Assembly (NCBI GenBank): GCA_902478645.1
Contig: CABSLV010000008.1
Location: forward strand, 1-64,000
Direction: 5' to 3'
DNA length: 64,000 nt
Source of the DNA: an uncultured Flavobacteriales bacterium
GTDB lineage: Bacteria; Bacteroidota; Bacteroidia; Flavobacteriales; UBA1820
Below the pieces are notes generated by a model that saw nothing but the letters and a program-made list of their open reading frames with translations, made no database searches and had not been told where the DNA came from. The translations under genes were made by a program, and so were the position numbers. Each line of letters starts with the position of its first letter. Position 1 is the stretch's first letter. Below, piece after piece: positions 24,842 through 33,462 of the stretch.

Positions 24842-26086
24842 CTACTTGCGCGCCAAGAGGTCTTCGATGTGGCGGTCGCGGTAGCCCAGCAGGTACAGCA
24901 CCCCGTCCAGTCCGAGTGAAGAGATACTGTGGCGGGCATTCTCCCGTACGATGGGTTTGGCTTGGAAGGCGATCCCCAACCCGGCGGTATTGAGCATCAT
25001 CAGGTCGTTGGCCCCGTCGCCCAAGGCAATGACTTGTTCGGTGGACAAACCCTCCATCCGCGCCAGCAGGCGCAGGTATTCGGCTTTGCGTGCCCCATCG
25101 ACGATCGGACCGACGTAGCCGCCGGTGAGACGGCCGTCCTTTATCTCCAGTTCGTTGGCAAAGACGTAGTCGATGCCCAATTTTTTCTGGAGGTATTGGC
25201 CGAAATAGGTGAAGCCTCCGGAGATGATGGCCGTCTTGTAGCCGTATATTTTCAGAGCGGAGAGCAGCCGTTCGGCCCCTTCGGTCAAGGGGAGGGATTC
25301 GGCCACTTCGCGCAGCACGCTTTCGGGAAGACCAGCCAGGGTTTTGATCCGGCGTTTGAAACTCTCCTGAAAGTCGATTTCGCCCCGCATGGCCGATTCG
25401 GTAATGGCACTCACCTGCTCGCCCGAGCCGGCGCGGCGCGCCAGTTCGTCGATCACCTCGGTCTGGATCAGGGTCGAGTCCATATCGAAGCACACCAGAC
25501 GGCGGTTGCGGTAGTACATGTTGTCCTGCTGGAAGGCGATGTCCACTCCTACACGGGAAGAGACTTCCAGAAAGTCGGAAGTCATCTTTTTCCGGTCGGA
25601 AACCGCTCCTTCGACGTTCATCTCCAGGCAGACTCTCCGGGCGGGGTCGTCCGGGAGGGGACGGTGAGTGAGTCGATATATCGTGCGGATATTCAAGTTG
25701 TAACTTGCTATTACCTTCGCTACTTCATGAATCTGCGAGGCCGTCAGGTAGCGTCCCAACACGGTGATGATATAGCGCGAATTGTTCTTGTTGATGGCCC
25801 ATTCGAGGTATTCTTCCCGGGAGAGCGGAGTGAACTTGATGGTAAGTCCCAATTCGTAGCTCTTCATCAGGATGTCCTTGAGCAAGGGGGCGGACTGCGC
25901 ATCCTCGCCCATTTCAAATACGATGGCCAGGTTGAGCGTCTGGTGGATGTCCGACTGGCCGATATCGAGGATGGATACGTCGTATTGTCCCAGTATACCG
26001 GTCAGACTACTGGTCAGACCCGGGCGGTCGGGGCCGGAAACCGAGAGAAGGATGATCTGTTTTTGCTGTTTTTCAGTCTGTTTCAT
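24842..26086 (-). CDS. serB: Phosphoserine phosphatase with N-terminal ACT domains
   Basis: 414 residues. SerB removes phosphate from phosphoserine, the last step of serine synthesis. The N-terminal half (about 10-180) has two ACT-like regulatory domains ('ILLSVSGPDRPGLTSSLTGIL', 'RYIITVLGRYLTASQIHEVAKVI'). The C-terminal half is a HAD phosphatase with DxDST (CFDMDSTLIQTEVIDELA), 'AIISGGFTYF' and GDGANDLMML. Bacteroidota commonly have this longer ACT-containing form, which may sense serine. Met1 at 26086 fits the first ACT strand. Confidence 0.96.
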   Translation of the reverse strand: MKQTEKQQKQIILLSVSGPDRPGLTSSLTGILGQYDVSILDIGQSDIHQTLNLAIVFEMGEDAQSAPLLKDILMKSYELGLTIKFTPLSREEYLEWAINKNNSRYIITVLGRYLTASQIHEVAKVIASYNLNIRTIYRLTHRPLPDDPARRVCLEMNVEGAVSDRKKMTSDFLEVSSRVGVDIAFQQDNMYYRNRRLVCFDMDSTLIQTEVIDELARRAGSGEQVSAITESAMRGEIDFQESFKRRIKTLAGLPESVLREVAESLPLTEGAERLLSALKIYGYKTAIISGGFTYFGQYLQKKLGIDYVFANELEIKDGRLTGGYVGPIVDGARKAEYLRLLARMEGLSTEQVIALGDGANDLMMLNTAGLGIAFQAKPIVRENARHSISSLGLDGVLYLLGYRDRHIEDLLARK

Positions 26087-26233
26087 CTTTCCTGTCGCGT
26101 GAGTGAAAATACGCGCTAATGTACTTATTTTTGGGCGAACAGCACCCTTTTTCCCTGCCTAAATCGCGTATTAAGACAAAAAATACATTTTTCCCCGCTC
26201 CTTTCGTTTTTTTTCACAACATCTCGCTCACCA

Positions 26234-28411
26234 TCATTGTGCGATGTCTTCCCGTACGATGTCCCAGTCCGGAAGACCGATCACCGAGAGGTAAGGTTCG
26301 AACGCCTCCTCCTCCTGCTCCGTGCCGGCCGCCCGGTACAGATACCAAACGGGTTTGGCACCGTAAGGATCGTCCGCCTCGTCCGGGAATTTCCGCAACC
26401 CGATCCGAAGTCCCTCCTCCTGGCGGTTGTCTATCCAGTTGTGCCACTGGATGCCGTCGATACCGTCGAGCTCTTTGATCTTTTTCCAGGCATAGGCAAA
26501 CCCGGCCGCCTGCTCCTCCAAATCCTTCTGCTGGTAGGTCCTGGAGTTGGTACCGTTCTCGGACAACCAAACACTGCGCTTTTGGGTGCCTTTATAAAGG
26601 TTTTCCGGCTGTTTGCTCCAGCGATCCAGTACCTCCAGGTTTTTGAAGGTTACGTAGGGTGTGCTCATCGAAAAGAGCGCGTCGGGGTCTTCCCACGTCC
26701 GGGGATTGTTCAGGTCCTGCGGATACGGATGGTAGGCTACTCCCCAGCGGAAATCGCCTTCGCGGCGGCAGAACGCGTTGAGCAAGTTCAGGATATGGCG
26801 CGAGGAATACCCTTGGGCCGATTCGTGCGTCCAGGAATGCGTCAGGGAGATCATTACTTCTGCCCGGGCATCGTACTGGCGGACGATGTGGTAGCACATC
26901 CGCATCGACTTGAGGTAGGTATCCATATAGACCGTAACCGGTTTGTCGCCCATGTTGGTCCAATCGCGGCCGCAGTCCATCTCGTTGTGCAGGATCCATT
27001 TGTGGATCTTCCCGTGCGTACTTTGGTCCGAACCGTACCGTGCGGCCAGAAAATCGAGCGCTGCTGCGTAGCAGTTCACGCTCTCCGGCGTAGTCAGGTT
27101 GGGCATCGTGTAGTGAGCCGCCCCCACGCTCGGATCGAACGAAGGGTGCTGCATCAGTGCGCCGACCGACGGATCCTGATGAGCCGAAGCCGGGGGGATG
27201 AGCAGGATGGCTGCCACGACGATGTTCTTTTCCTGCAGATGCCTCAAACGTTCGTCGGTTTCCTGTACGAAACTCTCCGAGAAATAGTAAGTCTTCCCTC
27301 CGTAACGGTGCGCCACGGCGTTGGTCTGCGGCGAGAGGAACATCTGCTGGGTGGGAAGGATATTGACCGTAACGCTCGTTATGCCCAATTCGTCCAGGTC
27401 GCCCACCACCGGATTGATGTGGAACCCTCCCAGGCCTTTCTTGCTCGAAAGTTCGAGCGGGGGAAGTTCCGGCAAGGTCCCCACCTGGTCCGCATAGCGG
27501 GCGTGGGAGGCGAGGGTCTCCTTTTCCCCTTCGAGAAGGATAACGGCCCATTTGGACAAGGCGCGGTCGTAAAGCATCCCGTCGCGCTCGACCCATCGAT
27601 CGAGCGTCGCGGAGAAAGTTCCGGAGCTGACCGGAGTGGCAAACGGGAACTCCGAACTTTCGGTTACATCCTGATAGGGAGGTATTTCCGCCAAGGCATA
27701 CGTCTTTCCGGAGGGGCAATGCCCTTGCACCGCTACTTGGTCGCCGCTCACCTGTACCGAGGTGATCCCGGCCTCCGGATAATCCCGCGACAAATAGTCC
27801 TTCAGACGTGTTTCCATCGCCTGATCCCGCTGTTCTTCGGACTCCTGCTGCTCTACTTCCTTTTTTTCTTCGGCGGTCATTCCCCGAAGGCGCAAATTGC
27901 GGATATCAAGCGAAACGCCGGCCCGGTCGCCGAAATCCAAACGAAGGTAGTCGCCTGCCCGACCCCAGGCACAATCCCGGATGGAAAAATACAGGTTGTA
28001 CGACCACGTTTTCCACTCGGAGGTAGCTTCGAGGGCTTTCGTGCGGTTCGAACGCTCTTCGGTAACCGGAGCGCACAGAAAGACCTGGAGAAAATCCACC
28101 CCTTGCGGTGAGCGGTACTCGAAGGTCAAGACGACGGAATCGGCCGGATTGGCCTTGGATAAGGCATGCGTATAGACGTAAGGGTCTTCTCCCTCGGTAA
28201 CGATCTGGAAGAGTTCCTGCCCGGTCTGGGAAATCTTCATTTGGTGCGCCGTAGTGGTATTCGGACGGAGGTATTCGACTATGACGGGATCGGAGGTGGG
28301 GTCTGGTTCCGGCTCGGGAGAGGGGGGCGCCTCTTTCTTGCAACCGGCCGATAAAAGGACGACGAGGAGGATTCCTCCCAACCCATACAGACCCTTGGCT
28401 CCGAGTTTCAT
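26234..28411 (-). CDS. DUF5722 family lipoprotein
   Basis: 725 residues. I chose the ATG at 28411 rather than an in-frame ATG at 28456. It gives a clean lipoprotein signal (KLGAKGLYGLGGILLVVLLS, lipobox SAGC) and has an upstream AGGGAG. A Pro/Glu/Asp linker follows (PSPEPEPDPTSDP). Next come a beta-sandwich-like region (about 50-200) and a C-terminal part with a glycoside-hydrolase-like TIM-barrel flavour: 'WILHNEMDCGRDWTN', 'VAYHPYPQDL' and 'SVWLSENGTNS', with acidic residues at typical GH-A positions. The family is DUF5722. A surface glycan-related role is plausible but not shown. It has no SusC/SusD partner nearby. Confidence 0.82.
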   Translation of the reverse strand: MKLGAKGLYGLGGILLVVLLSAGCKKEAPPSPEPEPDPTSDPVIVEYLRPNTTTAHQMKISQTGQELFQIVTEGEDPYVYTHALSKANPADSVVLTFEYRSPQGVDFLQVFLCAPVTEERSNRTKALEATSEWKTWSYNLYFSIRDCAWGRAGDYLRLDFGDRAGVSLDIRNLRLRGMTAEEKKEVEQQESEEQRDQAMETRLKDYLSRDYPEAGITSVQVSGDQVAVQGHCPSGKTYALAEIPPYQDVTESSEFPFATPVSSGTFSATLDRWVERDGMLYDRALSKWAVILLEGEKETLASHARYADQVGTLPELPPLELSSKKGLGGFHINPVVGDLDELGITSVTVNILPTQQMFLSPQTNAVAHRYGGKTYYFSESFVQETDERLRHLQEKNIVVAAILLIPPASAHQDPSVGALMQHPSFDPSVGAAHYTMPNLTTPESVNCYAAALDFLAARYGSDQSTHGKIHKWILHNEMDCGRDWTNMGDKPVTVYMDTYLKSMRMCYHIVRQYDARAEVMISLTHSWTHESAQGYSSRHILNLLNAFCRREGDFRWGVAYHPYPQDLNNPRTWEDPDALFSMSTPYVTFKNLEVLDRWSKQPENLYKGTQKRSVWLSENGTNSRTYQQKDLEEQAAGFAYAWKKIKELDGIDGIQWHNWIDNRQEEGLRIGLRKFPDEADDPYGAKPVWYLYRAAGTEQEEEAFEPYLSVIGLPDWDIVREDIAQ

Positions 28412-28562
28412 ACATTTTCTCCCTACGGAGCCTATTTTCCAACTGAAAACACTCATGGTTCGATTCGTTTTATTTTTTCCTTTTCTTCCTTACCACACAT
28501 TTTTCAAGTTCAGGAATGTATCGGATTCCAAAAATTTGTCCTATCCCGACCAACTGCCCCTC

Positions 28563-29714
28563 TTACTTGAGGATCAAAGCCTCCCAAGGAAGTTCGTCGC
28601 CCACTTGAGGGCAAGTCCCCAAGCCCGTCGGAGGCTCTTTTTCCGCGTCGATCTCGCAGATACCGTAGTAATAACGCAAATCCCCGATGGCTTCGATCAC
28701 TGCCTTTTTCACCAGACTTTGTCCGTCTGCCGACGGTTTTTCCTCGAACATCACCCCGATGTCCACCCTTGTCGAACAATTCCCCAAAGAGGTGCGTACT
28801 CCCCGCAGGATCACGTCCATCATCTTGGTATCGTTGCGGGGGATCGTTTCGTACTCTTCCCACCCCCGGGTAAGGTCGTCCTCCCTGGAAAGGAATTCCA
28901 AAGCAGCCAGTATCGCAGCAAAATTGCCGAAACGCGTCGTCTGCCGCTCGGGGTCGCCCGGATACGTACCGCTCTCGATAAGCACGGTCCGATAGCCCTC
29001 CTTTTGACAGGTATCGCCCATGGCCGTGGGGTAAAATTCGTCGCTGTAACGCCCCACGCACTCTGGAATGATCTGCTGCACGCAGCGGTTCATCGCCGCG
29101 ATGAGCGCCATCGAAGCTTTTCTGCCCGGGGTAACCGTCCGCTGGAGGTCCTCCGAAGGGGCCAGAAAAGACAGGGTAGCCGTCCGAGGAGTACCCGAGA
29201 CGTTGTAAATGTTGCGCTGGTCGTGGAGATTGAAGCAATACTCGGGCCGGAAATCCTGAAGCACCCGGTGCAAGATACGGCTCTCGGGAGCCGAAAGAGC
29301 CAGTGCATCACGGTTCAGGTCGATGCCCAGCGCGTTGCTGCGGCGGAAAAGGACCGCCCCATCGGGATTGAGCATCGGGACGAAAAGCAGGGTAAAATCC
29401 TCGTGCAAGCGTTCCACGCAGGGTTCGCTTGCTTCGGGGCAAGCTTTGAGAAAGTTCAGTAGGTCGAATACCGCTCCGGTAGCTGTCGGCTCGTTGCCGT
29501 GCATCTGCGTCCAAAACAGGATACGCCGCGGTCCGCGTCCGAACTTCACCGAGCAAATCGGCCGTCCGAGGACAGAGGTTCCCAAGAGTTCCGTTTGCGC
29601 ACCAAAGGCTTGACAAAGGGAGAAAACACGTTCCGGAGGGATGATCCGTCCGGTAATGGACATCTCTTTCGAGGCGGAATACACCTTTTTTAACCGTTCT
29701 AAATCCATAAGCAT
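28563..29714 (-). CDS. M14 family zinc carboxypeptidase-like protein
   Basis: 383 residues. Zinc ligands His and Glu lie in TQMHGNEPT, the arginine motif in LNPDG and GIDLNRD, and the third ligand His in NLHDQR. The catalytic-Glu region reads IESGTYPGD. M14 enzymes trim C-terminal residues of peptides, and some act on peptidoglycan. No signal peptide is visible, so it is probably cytoplasmic, which is less usual. The start could be Met1 (29714) or Met3. Its promoter box (29764-29771, minus) is the terminal box of the dispersed repeat. Confidence 0.88.
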   Translation of the reverse strand: MLMDLERLKKVYSASKEMSITGRIIPPERVFSLCQAFGAQTELLGTSVLGRPICSVKFGRGPRRILFWTQMHGNEPTATGAVFDLLNFLKACPEASEPCVERLHEDFTLLFVPMLNPDGAVLFRRSNALGIDLNRDALALSAPESRILHRVLQDFRPEYCFNLHDQRNIYNVSGTPRTATLSFLAPSEDLQRTVTPGRKASMALIAAMNRCVQQIIPECVGRYSDEFYPTAMGDTCQKEGYRTVLIESGTYPGDPERQTTRFGNFAAILAALEFLSREDDLTRGWEEYETIPRNDTKMMDVILRGVRTSLGNCSTRVDIGVMFEEKPSADGQSLVKKAVIEAIGDLRYYYGICEIDAEKEPPTGLGTCPQVGDELPWEALILK

Positions 29715-29763
29715 CCTTATGTCCCGGCAAATACCGGCAAACTATTGATTTTTGTTCGCTGGT

Positions 29764-29771
29764 CAAAGATA
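29764..29771 (-). promoter_or_regulatory. -7 promoter box of the M14 gene, within the repeat
   Basis: Minus strand TATCTTTG (plus CAAAGATA), the final element of the repeat array, gives a leader of about 45 bases. Confidence 0.6.
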
Positions 29772-29940
29772 GTGAAAGCCGAGCGCAAAGCCGAGGGGGG
29801 AAACGAAGTTTTTCCCCGAGGAGTTTGCCGAGGCGTATCCTGTCTTATGAAAAGATAGTGAAAGCCGGGCGCAAAGCGGTAGAGGAAAACGAAGTTTTTC
29901 CCCGAGGGTGTTGCGAGGCGCGTTCTGCTTCTGAAAAAGC
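29764..29940 (-). repeat. Promoter-ended tandem repeat, two units, upstream of the M14 gene
   Basis: Read on the minus strand, two units (about 29858-29940, then 29772-29857) resemble those before der. Each has AGGATACGCCTCGGCA-like sequence, a GGAAAAACTTCGTTT-type palindrome, and an end of GCGCTCGGCTTTCAC or close to it. They terminate at TATCTTTT (29850-29857) and TATCTTTG (29764-29771). The last box points at the M14 start 50 bases away. Confidence 0.85.
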
Positions 29941-30056
29941 AAGAAAATATACGTAGGGGAAAAGATAAGAGCTGTTTTTCAGACCGATCTTCCGGGGATT
30001 CAAGCAGACAACACAAAAAAGATGCTTTTATCGTTCTATCCCCACTACCCTCTTCC

Positions 30057-30698
30057 TCAGATCGTAGTGGACAAAAGTCCCGATTTGATAAAAATGTCGA
30101 TGCCGTCCAGCACCATGTTCGTACCCAGGATGGCCAATACCATTCCCATCAGTTTGTGGATGGCGACCATCATGTTTTCCCCCAGGATCTTCATCAGCGA
30201 TCCGCTCCAGTAATATGCCAGATAGTTCAGGTAGCAGATCAGGGCAGACATCAGCACCACGATAATGATGTGGATCCAGTCGGCATTGGTCACGAAGTTC
30301 ATCCCGGTGATGATGGTACCCGGCCCGGCCATGATGGGGATGGCCAGGGGGGAGATGGAGATACTCTCGTCGAAATTGACCGACCGGGGGTTGTTGATGG
30401 ACGAGCGCTTGGACTGCAGCATTTCAAAGCCCACGAAGAACACCACGATACCTCCCGTGATCTTGAACGCGGGAATGGTGAGCCCGAAGACGAAAAAGAT
30501 GTATTTCCCCAGCAGCACAAAGCTCAAAAGGATCAAAAAAGCTGCAATGCCTGCCTTGCGCGCCACGCGATGTTCCTTTTCGATGCCCGCCCCTCGGGTC
30601 AGGCTGATGAACACCGGCGCTTTGGTCAGCGGGTTCATCACGGCAAAATAACCGACGAACACCGTCAGGGCAAAAGTAAACAGTTCCTTGACATCCAT
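30057..30698 (-). CDS. MarC family integral membrane protein
   Basis: 213 residues with six predicted membrane spans. It is of the MarC/UPF0056 family, with the conserved 'VMNPLTKAPVFISLT' after the first span and 'IPIMAGPGTIITGM' in the middle. Despite the name, E. coli MarC is not a proven antibiotic-resistance factor and the family has no settled function. A TAnnTTTG box lies at 30738-30745. The gene is divergent from lon across 301 bases. Confidence 0.92.
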   Translation of the reverse strand: MDVKELFTFALTVFVGYFAVMNPLTKAPVFISLTRGAGIEKEHRVARKAGIAAFLILLSFVLLGKYIFFVFGLTIPAFKITGGIVVFFVGFEMLQSKRSSINNPRSVNFDESISISPLAIPIMAGPGTIITGMNFVTNADWIHIIIVVLMSALICYLNYLAYYWSGSLMKILGENMMVAIHKLMGMVLAILGTNMVLDGIDIFIKSGLLSTTI

Positions 30699-30737
30699 AA
30701 TCGAACCGACTCGTTAACGACGTTTTTTCGAATGGTG

Positions 30738-30745
30738 CAAAGGTA
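30738..30745 (-). promoter_or_regulatory. -7 promoter box of marC
   Basis: Minus strand TACCTTTG (plus CAAAGGTA) ends 39 bases before the marC ATG at 30698. Confidence 0.65.
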
Positions 30746-30812
30746 AGTCTTTATCGACATTCAGACCTGTTTTTCTGCGTTTTTTTCTTTCCTTTGCCAC
30801 GGACACACCGTT

Positions 30813-30828
30813 TTGGCACGGTTATTGC
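30813..30828 (+). promoter_or_regulatory. Sigma-54-type promoter (-24/-12) upstream of lon
   Basis: TTGGCACGGTTATTGC matches the RpoN consensus TTGGCACG-N4-TTGC, with the invariant GG and GC dinucleotides exactly ten bases apart. It is on the lon strand and would start a transcript near 30840, leaving a leader of about 160 bases. Confidence 0.55.
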
Positions 30829-30999
30829 CCTTTTCTGTCTTGCCCGAGCAGTGTCAGCCTACCGGGAAACGCCGGAAAAGGCGTCCGATCTCCTCGTAAA
30901 GAACCCCGTATGGTCACCCCCCGGGGGAAGCTACCGAAAGAGCAGGGCTGACATTTTGGCGGAAAACGACTGTCAAACCTTAAGAAAAAAACAAAACAC

Positions 31000-33414
31000 A
31001 TGATAGAACTGGACAAATTGTCATTGCAGCAATTCCTTTCGGGGGATTCGGAGATCATTCCCATCATGACCTCCAACGAGGAAGACGACGGCACAGCCAC
31101 CGATGAGACTTATCCGTCGGTATTGCCGCTGCTCCCGCTGCGCAACATGGTGCTCTTTCCCGGGGTCATCATGCCGGTGAGCGTAGGACGTCCTTCGAGT
31201 ATCCGACTGGTGGAGGACTGCGAACGTCAGGGCGGTATCCTGGCTGTCTCGACCCAAACGGATGCCCGGGTGGAAAACCCCGAGCAGAAAGACATTTACA
31301 GAACAGGCGTGGTAGCGCGCATCCTCAAAATGTTCAAGATGCCCGACGGCAGTTATACGGTCATCCTGCAGGGTCGCCGCCGGATGGAGGTGGAAGCCGT
31401 CGTGGCAAACGATCCGTACCTGCGCGCCTCGATCGTGATGAAGGACGAGGCGGAAGAGGACACCGAGTCTTCGGAATTCGTCGCACTGCTGGACGAGATC
31501 AAGGACACGATGCGCAAACTCTCTTCGGAAAACGCCAACCTGTCTTCCGAGATGCTCTTTGCCATGGAGAACATCCGCAACCGCCGCTACCTGATCAATT
31601 TCATCTCGGCCAACATATCTCTGCCGGTCGAACAGAAATACGAACTGTTGAGCCTGGACGACGTCCGTCAGCGTGGCCTCACCGTACTGCGTTTTCTCAA
31701 CTTCGAACTCAAACGCGCCGCCCTGCGCAACGACATTCAGTCCAAGGTGCGCGAGGACCTCGACCAACAGCAGCGCGAGTACTTCCTGCACCAGCAGATG
31801 AAGACCATCGCCGAAGAACTCGGCGGCACATCGGCCGAGAGCGAGATCGAAGACATGCGCGAGAAGGCCAAAACCAAAAAATGGAACGAGGACGTCGCCC
31901 GTATCTTTGACAAGGAATTGGGAAAACTCCAGCGGATGAACCCGCAGACCCCGGACTACTCCGTACAGCGGAACTACCTGGAACTGATGCTCGACCTGCC
32001 GTGGAACGAGTTTTCCAAAGACCGTTTCGACCTTGCACGCGCTGCCCGCATCCTCGACCGCGACCACTACGGACTGGAAGACGTCAAAAAACGTATCCTC
32101 GAATACATGGCCGTGCTCAAGCTCAAGGGCGACATGAAGGCTCCGATCCTGTGTCTGTACGGCCCTCCGGGGGTAGGTAAGACATCCCTGGGGCGTTCCG
32201 TGGCCGAAGCCTTGGGACGGAAGTACGTGCGTATCTCCCTAGGCGGGTTGCGCGATGAAGCCGAAATACGCGGCCACCGCAAGACCTACATCGGGGCCAT
32301 GCCCGGACGGATCATCCAGTCGGTCAAGAAAGCCGGCGTGTCCAACCCGGTATTCGTCCTGGACGAGATCGACAAACTCTCGGTCGGCATACAGGGCGAC
32401 CCTTCGTCGGCCATGCTGGAAGTGCTCGACCCCGAGCAGAACAATACGTTCTACGACAACTTCCTCGAAACGGGTTACGACCTCTCCCGGGTGTTGTTCA
32501 TCGCTACGGCCAACAACCTTTCGACCATTCAGCCGGCGCTGCTGGACCGGATGGAGATCATCGAAATGAACGGTTACACCCTCGAGGAAAAGGTTCAGAT
32601 CGCCCAGCGCCATCTGCTGCCCAAACAGCTTCAGGAGCACGGGATGAAACGCCACCCGATCACCCTGTCGGATCAGGTGCTCCAGCGGATCATCGACGGG
32701 TACACCCGTGAAAGTGGTGTGCGCCAGTTGGACAAGAAGATCGCCCAGATCGTCCGCCACTGCGCCAAACAGTATGTTACCCACGAAAAATACGATCCGG
32801 ACATCTCGTTCGAGCAGGCGCAGAAGATTCTGGGTATTCCCCGCGAGTCGGACAAATACGAGACGATCGACACGCCGGGAGTGGTTACGGGACTGGCCTG
32901 GACGTCGGTAGGCGGCGATATTCTCTACATCGAGTCCACCAAGTTCAAGGGCAAGGGCGAACTCACCATGACCGGAAACCTGGGCAACGTGATGAAAGAA
33001 TCGGCCACCATTGCCCTGCAATACATCAAGTCGCACGCCGCCCAGTTCGGCCTGGACGAGGAGGAGATCGCCAAGTACAACCTGCACGTGCATGTGCCGG
33101 AAGGTGCTACGCCGAAAGACGGGCCTTCGGCGGGCATCACGATGCTCACCTCGCTGGTGTCGGTGCTCACCGGGCGGAAGGTAAAACCGTCGATCGCCAT
33201 GACGGGCGAGATCACCCTGCGCGGGAAGGTGCTGCCGGTAGGGGGCATCAAGGAAAAGATCCTGGCTGCCCGCCGGGCCAACATCACCGACATCATCCTG
33301 TGCGAGGACAACCGCAAGGACATCGAGGATATCCGCGAGGATTACCGCAAGGGTATGACCTTCCACTACGTCAAAAAAATGGACGAAGTAATACCCCTGG
33401 CTCTGGAAAATTGA
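31000..33414 (+). CDS. lon: ATP-dependent Lon protease
   Basis: 804 residues, full length for LonA, the cytoplasmic AAA+ protease that degrades misfolded and regulatory proteins. The N-terminal substrate-binding domain starts at about residue 40 (LPLLPLRNMVLFPGVIMPVSV). Walker A GPPGVGKTS has Lys394, and Walker B is VFVLDEIDK. The protease dyad is Ser710 in PKDGPSAGITM and Lys753 in GGIKEKILAA. The first 35 residues are an acidic extension absent from E. coli Lon. An exporter gene follows after 48 bases with its own promoter box. The upstream sigma-54-like site is the only recognisable promoter. Confidence 0.98.
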   Translation: MIELDKLSLQQFLSGDSEIIPIMTSNEEDDGTATDETYPSVLPLLPLRNMVLFPGVIMPVSVGRPSSIRLVEDCERQGGILAVSTQTDARVENPEQKDIYRTGVVARILKMFKMPDGSYTVILQGRRRMEVEAVVANDPYLRASIVMKDEAEEDTESSEFVALLDEIKDTMRKLSSENANLSSEMLFAMENIRNRRYLINFISANISLPVEQKYELLSLDDVRQRGLTVLRFLNFELKRAALRNDIQSKVREDLDQQQREYFLHQQMKTIAEELGGTSAESEIEDMREKAKTKKWNEDVARIFDKELGKLQRMNPQTPDYSVQRNYLELMLDLPWNEFSKDRFDLARAARILDRDHYGLEDVKKRILEYMAVLKLKGDMKAPILCLYGPPGVGKTSLGRSVAEALGRKYVRISLGGLRDEAEIRGHRKTYIGAMPGRIIQSVKKAGVSNPVFVLDEIDKLSVGIQGDPSSAMLEVLDPEQNNTFYDNFLETGYDLSRVLFIATANNLSTIQPALLDRMEIIEMNGYTLEEKVQIAQRHLLPKQLQEHGMKRHPITLSDQVLQRIIDGYTRESGVRQLDKKIAQIVRHCAKQYVTHEKYDPDISFEQAQKILGIPRESDKYETIDTPGVVTGLAWTSVGGDILYIESTKFKGKGELTMTGNLGNVMKESATIALQYIKSHAAQFGLDEEEIAKYNLHVHVPEGATPKDGPSAGITMLTSLVSVLTGRKVKPSIAMTGEITLRGKVLPVGGIKEKILAARRANITDIILCEDNRKDIEDIREDYRKGMTFHYVKKMDEVIPLALEN

Positions 33415-33415
33415 G

Positions 33416-33423
33416 TATTTTTG
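33416..33423 (+). promoter_or_regulatory. -7 promoter box of the MsbA-like gene
   Basis: TATTTTTG directly follows the lon stop and ends 39 bases before the ATG at 33463. Confidence 0.6.
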
Positions 33424-33462
33424 TCACTTAAGACAAAATATCACGTACCAACGTAGCAGAGC

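Larger units (their letters stand above)
30699..30999. other. Divergent marC-lon regulatory region
   Basis: 301 bases without a gene. It contains the marC box (30738-30745, minus) and a sigma-54-like site pointing toward lon (30813-30828). A near-box TTCCTTTG lies at about 30788-30795 and a C/G-rich palindrome CCCCCCGGGGG at about 30917. No standard TAnnTTTG box is seen for lon. Confidence 0.6.
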
